A stretch of 64,000 nt of DNA, from positions 1,487-65,486 of the forward strand of contig NZ_AOIL01000069.1 of NCBI RefSeq assembly GCF_000337595.1, in the 5' to 3' direction. The first letter of the stretch is position 1, and every line of letters starts with the position of its first letter. The DNA is from Natrialba taiwanensis DSM 12281. GTDB taxonomy: Archaea > Halobacteriota > Halobacteria > Halobacteriales > Natrialbaceae. Below are positions 9,670 to 17,468 of the stretch, one piece after another. The position numbers and the translations under genes were made by a program. The notes below the pieces were generated by a model, which did not search any database, was not told the origin of the DNA, and worked only from the letters and a program-made list of their open reading frames with translations.

Positions 9670-9975
9670 TTAGCTGTCGGCCTCTGCGACGTCTTCGATC
9701 TTCATGCCCTCGAGCTTGTCGACGATGTCGTCGATTTTGCCGTCGAGTTCATCGACGAACTCGACGGTACGCTCGGTTTTGATGGCACCCTGGCTGGAGG
9801 GCTCGATGAGGTTTTCTTCCTCGAGAACGCGGAGGGAGTAGCGAACCTTGTGGTGGGGGTAGCCGGTTTCGTTGGACATCTTCACGATACCGATGGGTTC
9901 GTTTTCGATGACCATCTTCAGGACCTGCAGATGGCGTTCGAGCATATCGACTTCCTTCTCAAGTCGGTCTATCAT
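9670..9975 (-). CDS. Small winged-helix DNA-binding regulator
   Basis: 101 aa. An N-terminal helix (MIDRLEKEVDMLERHLQVL) leads into a winged-helix core with recognition helix around ETGYPHHKVRYSLRVLEEENL, followed by a charged C-terminal helix that may dimerise. The sequence is of a very conserved haloarchaeal type usually annotated as a predicted transcriptional regulator; its target is unknown. It is divergent from purA across a 350-base region rich in inverted repeats, which suggests autoregulation or control of purA. An AT-rich box (cttttaaaattt) at 10001-10012 is placed to be its TATA element. Confidence 0.82.
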   Translation of the reverse strand: MIDRLEKEVDMLERHLQVLKMVIENEPIGIVKMSNETGYPHHKVRYSLRVLEEENLIEPSSQGAIKTERTVEFVDELDGKIDDIVDKLEGMKIEDVAEADS

Positions 9976-10325
9976 GGCATTTGTTAACTTGTCTTTGTGG
10001 CTTTTAAAATTTACTCTCTAGGAGAGAGCCATCCACTCTCAACTCGGTGGTCGTTTTTGAGAGTAGTTAACGCTTCCGCTTGCGAGGCATACACATGAAT
10101 GATGATGATCTATTTTGCCGGGTAGCGAGTGCGTGCGGACGAATCAGGGGCAGCTATCAGCTCACCCCTCTGTCGGCCGCTGCAAACGTGGATGGATGCG
10201 TGTATTCTCGCGCTCGGGTAGCGGAAATATACCCATAACTGTGTATATGTTGGCAGTCTCGTTCCGGGTGACGCCCCGGTAATACCGTAATCTGTTTATC
10301 GGATCGGCAAGAATCCGCCGCTGTT
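9976..10325. promoter_or_regulatory. Divergent control region of the wHTH gene and purA, with inverted repeats
   Basis: 350 bases without a gene. A minus-strand TATA-like box lies at 10001-10012 for the regulator, and gtttatcgg near 10289-10297 could serve purA. Inverted repeats: CTCTCT-AGG-AGAGAG just beyond the first box; ACTCTCAA (10035-10042) with TTGAGAGT (10057-10064); GTTAAC at 9983-9988 and again at 10066-10071; and ATATAC (10227-10232) with GTATAT (10243-10248). The ctctc/gagag half-site recurs in the first two, as expected for a dimeric regulator's operators. Confidence 0.5.
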
Positions 10326-11738
10326 ATGACCGTCACAATCGTCGGGGCTCAACTCGGCGACGAAGGCAAGGGCGGCGTCGTCGACCTCTACGGCGACACC
10401 GCCGATGTCGTCGCCCGCTATCAGGGCGGCGACAACGCTGGACATACCGTCGTCCACGACGGTGAAGAGTACAAGCTATCGCTCGTTCCGTCGGGAGCCG
10501 TCCGGGGCAAGGTCGGCGTCCTCGGAAACGGCTGTGTCGTCAACCCCGAGACGCTGTTCGAGGAGATCGATGCGCTTCGCGAGCGCGGGTTGGACCCGGA
10601 CGTTCGCGTCGCAGAGCGCGCCCACGTGATCCTCCCGTACCACCGCGCACTCGACGGGATCGAAGAGGAAGAAAAGGACGACCTCGCCGCCGGCACGACC
10701 GGGCGCGGCATCGGTCCCACCTACGAGGACAAGGCCGGCCGACGCGGCGTCCGCATCGGCGACCTGCTCGATCCCGACGCCCTCCGCGACCGGCTCGAAT
10801 ACGTCGTCCCCCAGAAGAAGGCCCTCGCCGAGAAGGTCTTCGAGAAGGAAACCGGCGAGGCGTTCGATATCGACCATCTCTACGACACCTACCGCGAGTT
10901 CGGCGAGCGCCTCGCCGAGGAGGGAATGATCGTCGACTGCGGCTCCTTCCTCCAAGAGCGCATCGACGCTGACGAGAGCGTCATGCTCGAGGGCGCACAG
11001 GGAACCTCGATCGACATCGACCACGGCATCTATCCCTACGTCACCTCCTCGAACCCGACCGCGGGCGGGGCGACGGTCGGCACCGGCCTCGGGCCGACGG
11101 TCGTCGGTCAGGGCGAGGTCATCGGCATCATCAAGGCCTACCTCTCGCGGGTCGGCACCGGCCCGCTCCCGACCGAACTGGGCGGCGTCGAGGGCCAGAC
11201 CCCCGACTACGATTCCGCTGAGGCCAGTGCGGACGAGGAAGAACTCGCGACCTACATCCGCGACGAGGGCGGCGAGTACGGCACCGTCACCGGCCGCCCC
11301 CGCCGCGTCGGCTGGCTCGACATGCCGATGTTGCGCCACGCCGCGCGCGCGAACGGCTTTACCGGCCTCGCGATCAACCACATCGACGTCCTCGCCGGCC
11401 TGGATGAAGTGAAAGTCGGCCACAGCTACGAGTTCGACACCGCCGAGCAATCCTCGGCGAGCAATCAGAACGCATCGCGTTCTGATGACGACGACGAACT
11501 CCTGACGATGCCCCCAACCACCGAACAGTGGGGCCGCTGTGAGGCGACGTTCAAGACGTTCGACGGCTGGGAAGACGTCGACTGGGCTGCCGTGGCCGAG
11601 GAGGGCTACGACGCGATTCCGGAGAACGCCCGCACCTACCTCGAGTACGTCAGCGATGAACTCGAGACGCCGATCTACGCGGTCGGCGTCGGGCCGGGCC
11701 GGGAGGAAACCGTCATCGTCGAGACGCCCGACGAGTAG
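10326..11738 (+). CDS. purA: Adenylosuccinate synthetase
   Basis: Joins IMP and aspartate using GTP, the first committed step to AMP. 470 aa. The P-loop-like GDEGKG is at residues 11-16, and NAGHT at 37-41 carries the catalytic His. Further family blocks follow: GTTGRGIGPTYEDK, LEGAQGTSIDIDHG, VGTGPLPTE, GRPRRVGW and INHIDVL. The usual GKGKIVD reads GKGGVVD here. Residues about 374-392 form a Ser/Asn/Asp-rich insertion not needed by the fold; its DNA is made of palindromes. The 3' end is 67 bases from the convergent CHAT-like gene. Confidence 0.96.
   Translation: MTVTIVGAQLGDEGKGGVVDLYGDTADVVARYQGGDNAGHTVVHDGEEYKLSLVPSGAVRGKVGVLGNGCVVNPETLFEEIDALRERGLDPDVRVAERAHVILPYHRALDGIEEEEKDDLAAGTTGRGIGPTYEDKAGRRGVRIGDLLDPDALRDRLEYVVPQKKALAEKVFEKETGEAFDIDHLYDTYREFGERLAEEGMIVDCGSFLQERIDADESVMLEGAQGTSIDIDHGIYPYVTSSNPTAGGATVGTGLGPTVVGQGEVIGIIKAYLSRVGTGPLPTELGGVEGQTPDYDSAEASADEEELATYIRDEGGEYGTVTGRPRRVGWLDMPMLRHAARANGFTGLAINHIDVLAGLDEVKVGHSYEFDTAEQSSASNQNASRSDDDDELLTMPPTTEQWGRCEATFKTFDGWEDVDWAAVAEEGYDAIPENARTYLEYVSDELETPIYAVGVGPGREETVIVETPDE
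11443..11485 (+). repeat. Palindromic in-frame insertion in purA
   Basis: Two adjacent hairpins lie in the extra loop of PurA: ccgag with ctcgg at about 11443-11457, and a perfect 9-bp pair, tcagaacgc (11465-11473) with gcgttctga (11477-11485), around a 3-base loop. The encoded peptide is Ser/Asn/Asp-rich. It looks like a small palindromic element fixed in a surface loop. Confidence 0.6.
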
Positions 11739-11805
11739 CGACTCGACGGTCTTCAATCAGTCTCCGATCTGCCTCCGGTCACCGCCGCTCCCGTGACAGC
11801 GACGG

Positions 11806-14184
11806 CTACGAGATCGGGTACAGCAACTGCTTTTGCTCTTCCGGCCAGTAGAACTGTCCGTCGTAGTATATCGGACGGATCGTGTTCGAGATGTACTCGT
11901 TGAGACCGTCCGGTTCGATTTCGTGTGTGATCGTCGCCGGAATCAAGCGCTTTCGTTCCGGCCGGTTTCCTCGCCAGTGGGCGCCGACCGGATCAACCGG
12001 GAACGGGACGGAGACTCCTTTAATAGTGCCGTCATCAGACGTGTGCAGGGATTGAATTTCCGAGGGACGCCACTTCGCGACGAATCGGTGCGTTCCATCT
12101 CCGACGACGATCCCGCCGTTACCGCCGCCATCACCGTCATCACCGGAACTGACGGTCGCACAGGTGTGTGCCGTCGCGAGGCTCTGGCCGTACAGGAGCA
12201 GTTCGCCGATCGTCGTCGAGATTGCAGCCTCCTCGTCACCGCTGTCCTCGGTCGGCGCTTCCGGCGTGCTGTAGCCCGCCACACCGGCGATGCTTCCCGT
12301 CTCGACGAGTTCAGTCGCGACCGTCGTGGCGTTCGTCGCATCGAGTTGGAACAGCCCGACCTCGTTTCCGGAGAGATCGGCCGGCTGCAGCGCGCCGTCG
12401 GTACACGCCAGTCCGCGCCCCGTTTCGTCGCACTCGCCGATGTAGTGCAGGAAATCGGCTCCGGTCTCGAACACGGCATCGAGTTCAGCGCGCGTCGGTT
12501 CGTCGACGCGTTCGACGCGGGGCGAGACGGCGTCCGATCGGCGGGTGTAGGTGTCGACGACGGCGGTTCGTGCCGATTCTGGAACGCGGTCGGTTGCGAA
12601 AACGATGACGACGGTGCGGTCGTCCGATTGGTGTTCGAGATCGGAGAGCCGGTTTTCGTAGGCTGTGAGGGTGGCTGTAAAGGTCGTCCGCTGGGCGGCA
12701 GCGACGGGCGTGGAACGGGTCTGTTGGTGGGCCTCGGTGGCGTCCGCGTTCGGCTGCACGTTCGTCTCCGTCGCCGCCGCTCTGGCCGCGTCCGTTTCCG
12801 CCGTCTCACTGCCCGTCTTCGTCTTCACAACCGAACGCGATCCAAGCACGCCGTGTATTCGTCGCCGCACAGCCAGTTCGTCCGCACTGGTTGCCGTCTC
12901 GTCAGTCCGAACCTGATTCCGATCCCGATCCCGACACCGATCCTGTTCCCGTTCCCGTGTCGATGGCGGCTCGATCGCAGCGAGGTCATAGAGCAGATGC
13001 GGGAGCGCGTTGACGTGCTCGAACGTCGGGTCGACGGTCATCCGATAAGGCCATCGCGGTAGAATCTCCTCGATCGTCTCGTCGGAAAAGGACAGATACG
13101 TCCGGACGCGCTCGGCGATCGGCTTCCCCGGACAGTCCGTCAGTTCGATCCCGGCGCTTCGAAGCTGCTCGGATTCGACCACCGTCAGTTCAGTTGGCTC
13201 GACCCACGACGCCAGCAGGTCGAGGAAAAACGTCCGCCGCAGGAGCGCTCGAACGTCCGTTGGGAACGCGGGACCGGCACTGAACTCGTGGAGCAGTCCG
13301 TGTTGTGGAGAACGAAGAACAGGTGCGTCTGTCGCGGTTCGGTCGGTACAGGCCGGCGTTCGGACGCGCGCACTGAGATAGTACGCAAGCGGTGCCACCG
13401 TAAAGAGTGCCGCTAGCTCGTTTGGCACGACGAGTTCGAGATCGGTCTTGGGCGTCGCGTCGCGAACCGCGTCGGGAACGCGGGTTTCGTCAGCATCGGC
13501 GTCAACCGAGAGCAGCGGCGGGTAGCCCCGATAGTTGCGGTGGACGCGGTCGACGGTCGTCGTCTCGATCGAGGCGGAGAGGTGCGAGAGTGCGGTGGCG
13601 ACGCCGTCGGGCGTCGGAGCGACCGTCAGCTCGTCGCGCGGGTAATCGACGGGTGACTTGAATCCCACGGTCACGCGCGTCGGGTGGGGAAACGAAATCG
13701 TCAGCGGGCCGCGCGAGCGGTTTCGAAGCGTCGCCGGGCCATCGAACCGGAGCCGGACGAAGATATTCGATTCGAACCGGCAGACGTAGGAGCCGTCCGA
13801 GAGCGTCAGCTCCTCGTCTCCGGCCTCGACGGAGAGCCGCGAGTTCTGAAACGACGAATCGTCCCGCTTCGTAACCGATTCGAACGCCGAGTCGGGGCTG
13901 TGATCGGCGGCTGCGTCGCCGTTGCCGTCACCGCCGGTGGTGCCGTGTCGGTCGCCGGCCTCGTCCAGGCGCGTGATATCGACCATATTCAACAGGTCGT
14001 ATCGGAGTTCGGAGACGCGACCGACAGCCGTGGCGTCGATCGGTTCGTCGAACGAGTGGGGATCGTCCAGTCGATCCCAGCCGACGAGACCGAACGAAAC
14101 GGTGTTTCCCGCGATATCACTGGCTCGAAGCGTTGTCCCGCGTATCGAAACGGTCACGGGATCGGTACCTGTGGAGCGGCTCAT
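11806..14184 (-). CDS. CHAT/caspase-like protein with degenerate active site
   Basis: 792 aa, soluble. The N-terminal 500 residues form a large domain I do not recognise, with a linker at about 410-505 rich in Arg/Asp and Gln/Thr. Residues about 515-650 have the layout of a CHAT-type cysteine peptidase: strand TVVIVFATD, then DFLHYIGECD, a short GLACTDG block, then GLFQLDATNATTVATELV and GSIAGVAG. In active relatives the second block ends in Gly-His and the third in Asn-Ala-Cys; here they read Gly-Glu and Asp-Ala-Thr, so both catalytic residues seem lost. The start overlaps the stop of the histidine kinase gene by four bases, so translation is coupled. The CHAT assignment rests on motif layout and needs a structure comparison. 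Confidence 0.6.
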   Translation of the reverse strand: MSRSTGTDPVTVSIRGTTLRASDIAGNTVSFGLVGWDRLDDPHSFDEPIDATAVGRVSELRYDLLNMVDITRLDEAGDRHGTTGGDGNGDAAADHSPDSAFESVTKRDDSSFQNSRLSVEAGDEELTLSDGSYVCRFESNIFVRLRFDGPATLRNRSRGPLTISFPHPTRVTVGFKSPVDYPRDELTVAPTPDGVATALSHLSASIETTTVDRVHRNYRGYPPLLSVDADADETRVPDAVRDATPKTDLELVVPNELAALFTVAPLAYYLSARVRTPACTDRTATDAPVLRSPQHGLLHEFSAGPAFPTDVRALLRRTFFLDLLASWVEPTELTVVESEQLRSAGIELTDCPGKPIAERVRTYLSFSDETIEEILPRWPYRMTVDPTFEHVNALPHLLYDLAAIEPPSTREREQDRCRDRDRNQVRTDETATSADELAVRRRIHGVLGSRSVVKTKTGSETAETDAARAAATETNVQPNADATEAHQQTRSTPVAAAQRTTFTATLTAYENRLSDLEHQSDDRTVVIVFATDRVPESARTAVVDTYTRRSDAVSPRVERVDEPTRAELDAVFETGADFLHYIGECDETGRGLACTDGALQPADLSGNEVGLFQLDATNATTVATELVETGSIAGVAGYSTPEAPTEDSGDEEAAISTTIGELLLYGQSLATAHTCATVSSGDDGDGGGNGGIVVGDGTHRFVAKWRPSEIQSLHTSDDGTIKGVSVPFPVDPVGAHWRGNRPERKRLIPATITHEIEPDGLNEYISNTIRPIYYDGQFYWPEEQKQLLYPIS

Positions 14185-16271
14185 CGTGTGTCCTCATCAG
14201 CCGCGTTCGTGTGCTCGTCCTCGGTTTCGTCTCCGTCTCCGCCTCCGCCGTTGTCCCCCTTACCGTCCCCGTCACTGGCCTCGCCGGTCGGTTCCAATTG
14301 GTGGGCAGGAGTACCGCTGTCCAGCTCCGGCTCGGTCGTGGAGTCGGGTGCAGGGTCCGCCTCAGGATCAGAATCAGACTCAGAGTCAGAGTCAGATTCG
14401 GGTTCGAGTTCAGACCTGGGTTCAGGATCGGACTCGGACCCGGAGTTGGGTTCGGATTCGAGTTCAAATCGAGAGCGCGTTTCCAATCCATCGACCAAAC
14501 CGGCAGTCGACTCGCTTCCAAACGCCACTCCGGAACCGCGTTCGCGGTCGAGTTCGCTCGGCCGTTCGAGCGGACTGGACGCTTCGCTGAACTCGAATCG
14601 TGCGCCGGGAGTCGCGGTATCGGCGGTATCCGCCGCCGACGATAGCTCAAGAGTCCAGCCGTGTTCCGCGGCGATCTGGGCGACGATTGCGAGGCCGAGG
14701 CCGGTGTTGTCGGCCGTACTGGACTGGCCGGGTTCGAGGACCGACTCGCGTTCGCCAGGCGGAATGCCGGGGCCGTCGTCCTCGACGACGAAGCCGTTCG
14801 GGAGGGAATCGATGCACACGCTGACCGTTGGGCCGGCGTGTTCGATTGCGTTCCGAAAGAGATTCTCGAATAGTTGGAGGAGGCGGCCGCGGTCGGCTGC
14901 GAGTTGGGTGTCGCTCGTGGCCTCGAGCGAGGCCGTGTCGGTGTCGACGTTGTTCCAGGCAGTCGTGGCGATCGTGTCGATATCGACTGGCGGTGGGTCC
15001 TCAACGCGCTTGCCGCGGGCCATCGTCAGCACGTCCTCGATCAGCCGCTTCATGCGGTCGTGTGCACGCTGGATTTCCTCGAGTTCAGCCGTTGGAGCGG
15101 CCTCGTCCGTTTGGCTCTCCCGGGCCTTCTGGAGTGCGAGTTCGAGATAGCCGTCGGCGACGCCGAGTGGGTTTCGGAGGTCGTGGCTGACGATACTCGC
15201 GAACTGGTCGAGGCGTTCGTTCTTGCGCTGGAGTTCGCGCTCGCGCAGTTTGAGTTCGGTGAGGTCGGTGTAGATCAGATAGCCGCGGGTCGTGCCGTCG
15301 GTGGTTGCGACGGGGATGTTTCGAAGCAAGAACGGTCGTGGCCCGTCGGCGGTTTCGCGGACGACCTCGACGTCGGCGCGTTCGGTGAGTTCGGTTTCGA
15401 CGAGGTGTGTCGGGTGTGACTGTGTTTGCGTTTGTATCTGTGTCTGTGCCCGTGCCCGTGACTGTGTCCGTTCCTGCCCAGGCACACCAGCGGTATCGGC
15501 CGATTCCGGTTTCGGTTTCGGTTCCGGTTCCGGTTCCGGTTCCGGTTCCGGTTCCGTTCCTGTTCCCGGCCCTGTCCCTTCCATTGTGTCAGCCCCCTCA
15601 GTCGCCGTCATCCGCGCCGGGAGAAGGAGTTCCGCAAGCGGTTCGCCGACAGCGTCTGCGGCGTCGTACCCGAAGACGCGGATGAACGCGGAGTTGATAG
15701 CATCGACCAGCTGTGTGCCGTCTTCGATTCGATACTGCAAGGCGGCGTCGGGAACGTTCTCGAACAGCGCCGCGAACTGATCCCGTTCGGTCTCGAGCGC
15801 GCTCTGGTAGGTGACCCGGTTGCGGGCGTTCGTGACCGTCGCGACGAAGAGTTCGCCGAGGTGGCGATCGGCCTCCGAGAACGCGGCCGGCTCCGTCGCG
15901 TGAAACTGGACGACGCCGCCGAACTCGAGCGGAATCGACAGCACCGATCGAAACGCGTCGCTCGTGGGTGCGGCGTCCGGAGCCGTCGTCAGATCGTCGA
16001 CGACGTACGTCCTGTCCGTGCGGTATGTCTTCCCCGCGATACCCGCGTCGGCCGCGAGCGGTTCGGCCGGGATCAATCCCGTGGTGTTTGCCGCCTGCGG
16101 TTCGAACGTGCCGTCCTCGACGGTACAGATACTTGCAGCATCGAATTCGATAATGCGATCGACGCCGCTGACGGCGCGCGTATAGACTTCCGCGACCGAC
16201 TCACAGGCCTCGAGATCGGTCGCGAGGCGGCCCAGCTGGGCAACGCTATCACCGAGATGAGCGGACCCCAT
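14181..16271 (-). CDS. GAF-PAS histidine kinase with repetitive acidic tail
   Basis: 696-aa soluble sensor kinase. A GAF domain occupies about residues 25-155 and a PAS domain about 165-335. The PAS domain is split by a low-complexity insert of Glu-Pro dipeptides and Gln-Thr repeats. The HisKA dimerisation helix has phosphoacceptor motif SHDLRNP near residue 360. The ATPase domain has N-box LFRNAIEHAG, G1 EDDGPGIP and G2 TGLGLAIV. The last 135 residues are a Ser/Glu/Asp-rich repeat tail with no domain. No response regulator is adjacent. The gene overlaps the CHAT-like gene by four bases, which makes that protein its likely partner. The input signal is unknown. Confidence 0.88.
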   Translation of the reverse strand: MGSAHLGDSVAQLGRLATDLEACESVAEVYTRAVSGVDRIIEFDAASICTVEDGTFEPQAANTTGLIPAEPLAADAGIAGKTYRTDRTYVVDDLTTAPDAAPTSDAFRSVLSIPLEFGGVVQFHATEPAAFSEADRHLGELFVATVTNARNRVTYQSALETERDQFAALFENVPDAALQYRIEDGTQLVDAINSAFIRVFGYDAADAVGEPLAELLLPARMTATEGADTMEGTGPGTGTEPEPEPEPEPEPKPKPESADTAGVPGQERTQSRARAQTQIQTQTQSHPTHLVETELTERADVEVVRETADGPRPFLLRNIPVATTDGTTRGYLIYTDLTELKLRERELQRKNERLDQFASIVSHDLRNPLGVADGYLELALQKARESQTDEAAPTAELEEIQRAHDRMKRLIEDVLTMARGKRVEDPPPVDIDTIATTAWNNVDTDTASLEATSDTQLAADRGRLLQLFENLFRNAIEHAGPTVSVCIDSLPNGFVVEDDGPGIPPGERESVLEPGQSSTADNTGLGLAIVAQIAAEHGWTLELSSAADTADTATPGARFEFSEASSPLERPSELDRERGSGVAFGSESTAGLVDGLETRSRFELESEPNSGSESDPEPRSELEPESDSDSESDSDPEADPAPDSTTEPELDSGTPAHQLEPTGEASDGDGKGDNGGGGDGDETEDEHTNAADEDTR

Positions 16272-16320
16272 CGACCACGATCACCCCGCTAGATAGTGTT
16301 CGGCGCTGTGCAACTCGTTG

Positions 16321-16337
16321 TCTCATTGGGAATGAGA
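16321..16337. promoter_or_regulatory. Perfect palindrome in the kinase/Trm112 divergent gap
   Basis: tctcatt-ggg-aatgaga is a perfect 7-bp inverted repeat in the 155-base gap between the divergent kinase operon and the Trm112-like gene. A TATA-like stretch, cgtatatatg, follows at about 16346-16356 and reads toward Trm112. The palindrome has the size of a dimeric regulator site; its target gene is not decided. Confidence 0.4.
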
Positions 16338-16426
16338 TACACAGTGTCGTATATATGTTCACTGGTTGCCCATTTCGGTGCATCCGTTCCCGAAGCCTTT
16401 TGCTGTATGCGATACGCCTACGAAGT

Positions 16427-16642
16427 ATGAAAGAGTCGTTGCTTGATATCCTCCGCTGTCCGCTCGACAAGCACGAACTGGAGCTCGAAAACACGGCGTA
16501 CGCGGACACTGACGGCAATACTGACGCTGCCGAAGTCGTTTCCGGTGAACTCGTCTGTACCGATTGCGGCGAGCGCTATCCCATCGACGACGGGATTCCG
16601 AACCTGCTCCCGCCGGACATGCGCGAGGAATCCCCGGCCTGA
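16427..16642 (+). CDS. Trm112-like zinc protein (methyltransferase activator)
   Basis: 71 aa from the ATG at 16427. It has the Trm112 layout: MKESLLDILRCPLDKHEL at the N-terminus with one Cys in the CP pair, then LVCTDCGERYPIDDGIPNLLP with a CxxC pair and the typical IDDGIP(N/V)LLP ending. Trm112 proteins bind and stabilise class I methyltransferases acting on tRNA, rRNA and release factor; several partners are known in Haloferax. A Trm9-like methyltransferase at 4977-5690 is a candidate partner in this same window. The family call is strong; the partner is inferred. Confidence 0.88.
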   Translation: MKESLLDILRCPLDKHELELENTAYADTDGNTDAAEVVSGELVCTDCGERYPIDDGIPNLLPPDMREESPA

Positions 16643-16706
16643 GACAATCGAGTCGATCGACAGTAACTACTTGTAACTGGCCCGATACCACTACCTGTAT
16701 CGTCTC

Positions 16707-17447
16707 GTGACTGAGTCCGACCCCACTTCCGCCCGCGAGTCCGAGTCGCCGACAGCTGCATCGTCAACCCGTAGTGATACCGATCGGACACAGCCCGCCG
16801 ACTCCTCGCGTCCACAATCATCTCCCTCATCCCCGTCGAGTTCCGTACCGACGCCCGTCCACGTTCACGTCAACCGCAACCAACCCGAGACGCTCACCGC
16901 CGAAACGACGGCTCTGGAGACGAACGACTCGTTCGTCCTCGAACTGCACGGCCACGCGGCACCGGCACACGTCCACTGCCGACTCGATGACACACTCGCC
17001 CGCGTCGCTACGCTCGATAGCCCGAACTACTACATCGAGGCGGACAGCGTAACCCCTATCCCCATCAGCGTTAGCGCCGACTCGCTTCAGGAGCCGATCC
17101 GCGGTAACCTGGAGATCCTGACCGGCTACGGGTCCGAATCAGTCTCGATCACCGTTACGATTTCACCGACTCCGCCGGATGTCGACATTGACGAGTCGCT
17201 TTCGAGTTCACCGCGAGCCGACACCGGTGACGCAAACGCAAGCACGACCGCGGACCGCTCATCGATTGCGCGTCTCCGAGCTGAACTCGGGCTCGAACCG
17301 GCCACGTTCGCCGTGCTCGCACTCGGTGCGCTCGCGCTGATTCTCGCCATGACGACGGCGGCGAGTATCGGCGGTCCGGTGGCGACGTTCGGCGTCGGCG
17401 TCGTTGTCGTCGGCGTTATCGTCGCGCTGTTCTTGCTCGTGACGTAG
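16707..17447 (+). CDS. Membrane-anchored haloarchaeal protein (DUF7524-like)
   Basis: 246 aa, starting at GTG 16707. A disordered Ser/Pro/Thr-rich stretch covers the first 48 residues. A beta-sandwich-like region at about 50-155 (VHVHVNRNQPETLTAE, then VSITVTISPTPPD) is followed by a linker and two C-terminal hydrophobic helices at about 203-245. Without an N-terminal signal, the domain would probably face the cytoplasm. It may belong to DUF7524, which I could not verify. It sits 64 bases after the Trm112-like gene in the same direction. Confidence 0.65.
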   Translation: MTESDPTSARESESPTAASSTRSDTDRTQPADSSRPQSSPSSPSSSVPTPVHVHVNRNQPETLTAETTALETNDSFVLELHGHAAPAHVHCRLDDTLARVATLDSPNYYIEADSVTPIPISVSADSLQEPIRGNLEILTGYGSESVSITVTISPTPPDVDIDESLSSSPRADTGDANASTTADRSSIARLRAELGLEPATFAVLALGALALILAMTTAASIGGPVATFGVGVVVVGVIVALFLLVT

Positions 17448-17468
17448 TCCGCTGATTACGCGATCGGT

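Noticed and set aside
10476-11756. 426-codon minus-strand frame antisense to purA
   Set aside because: purA is unmistakable on the + strand; the antisense product has no recognisable motif and follows the codon pattern expected of a shadow frame.
13684-15150. 488-codon + strand frame across the kinase and CHAT-like genes
   Set aside because: It spans the junction of two genuine minus-strand genes and consists of Ser-rich shadow sequence of the kinase repeats.
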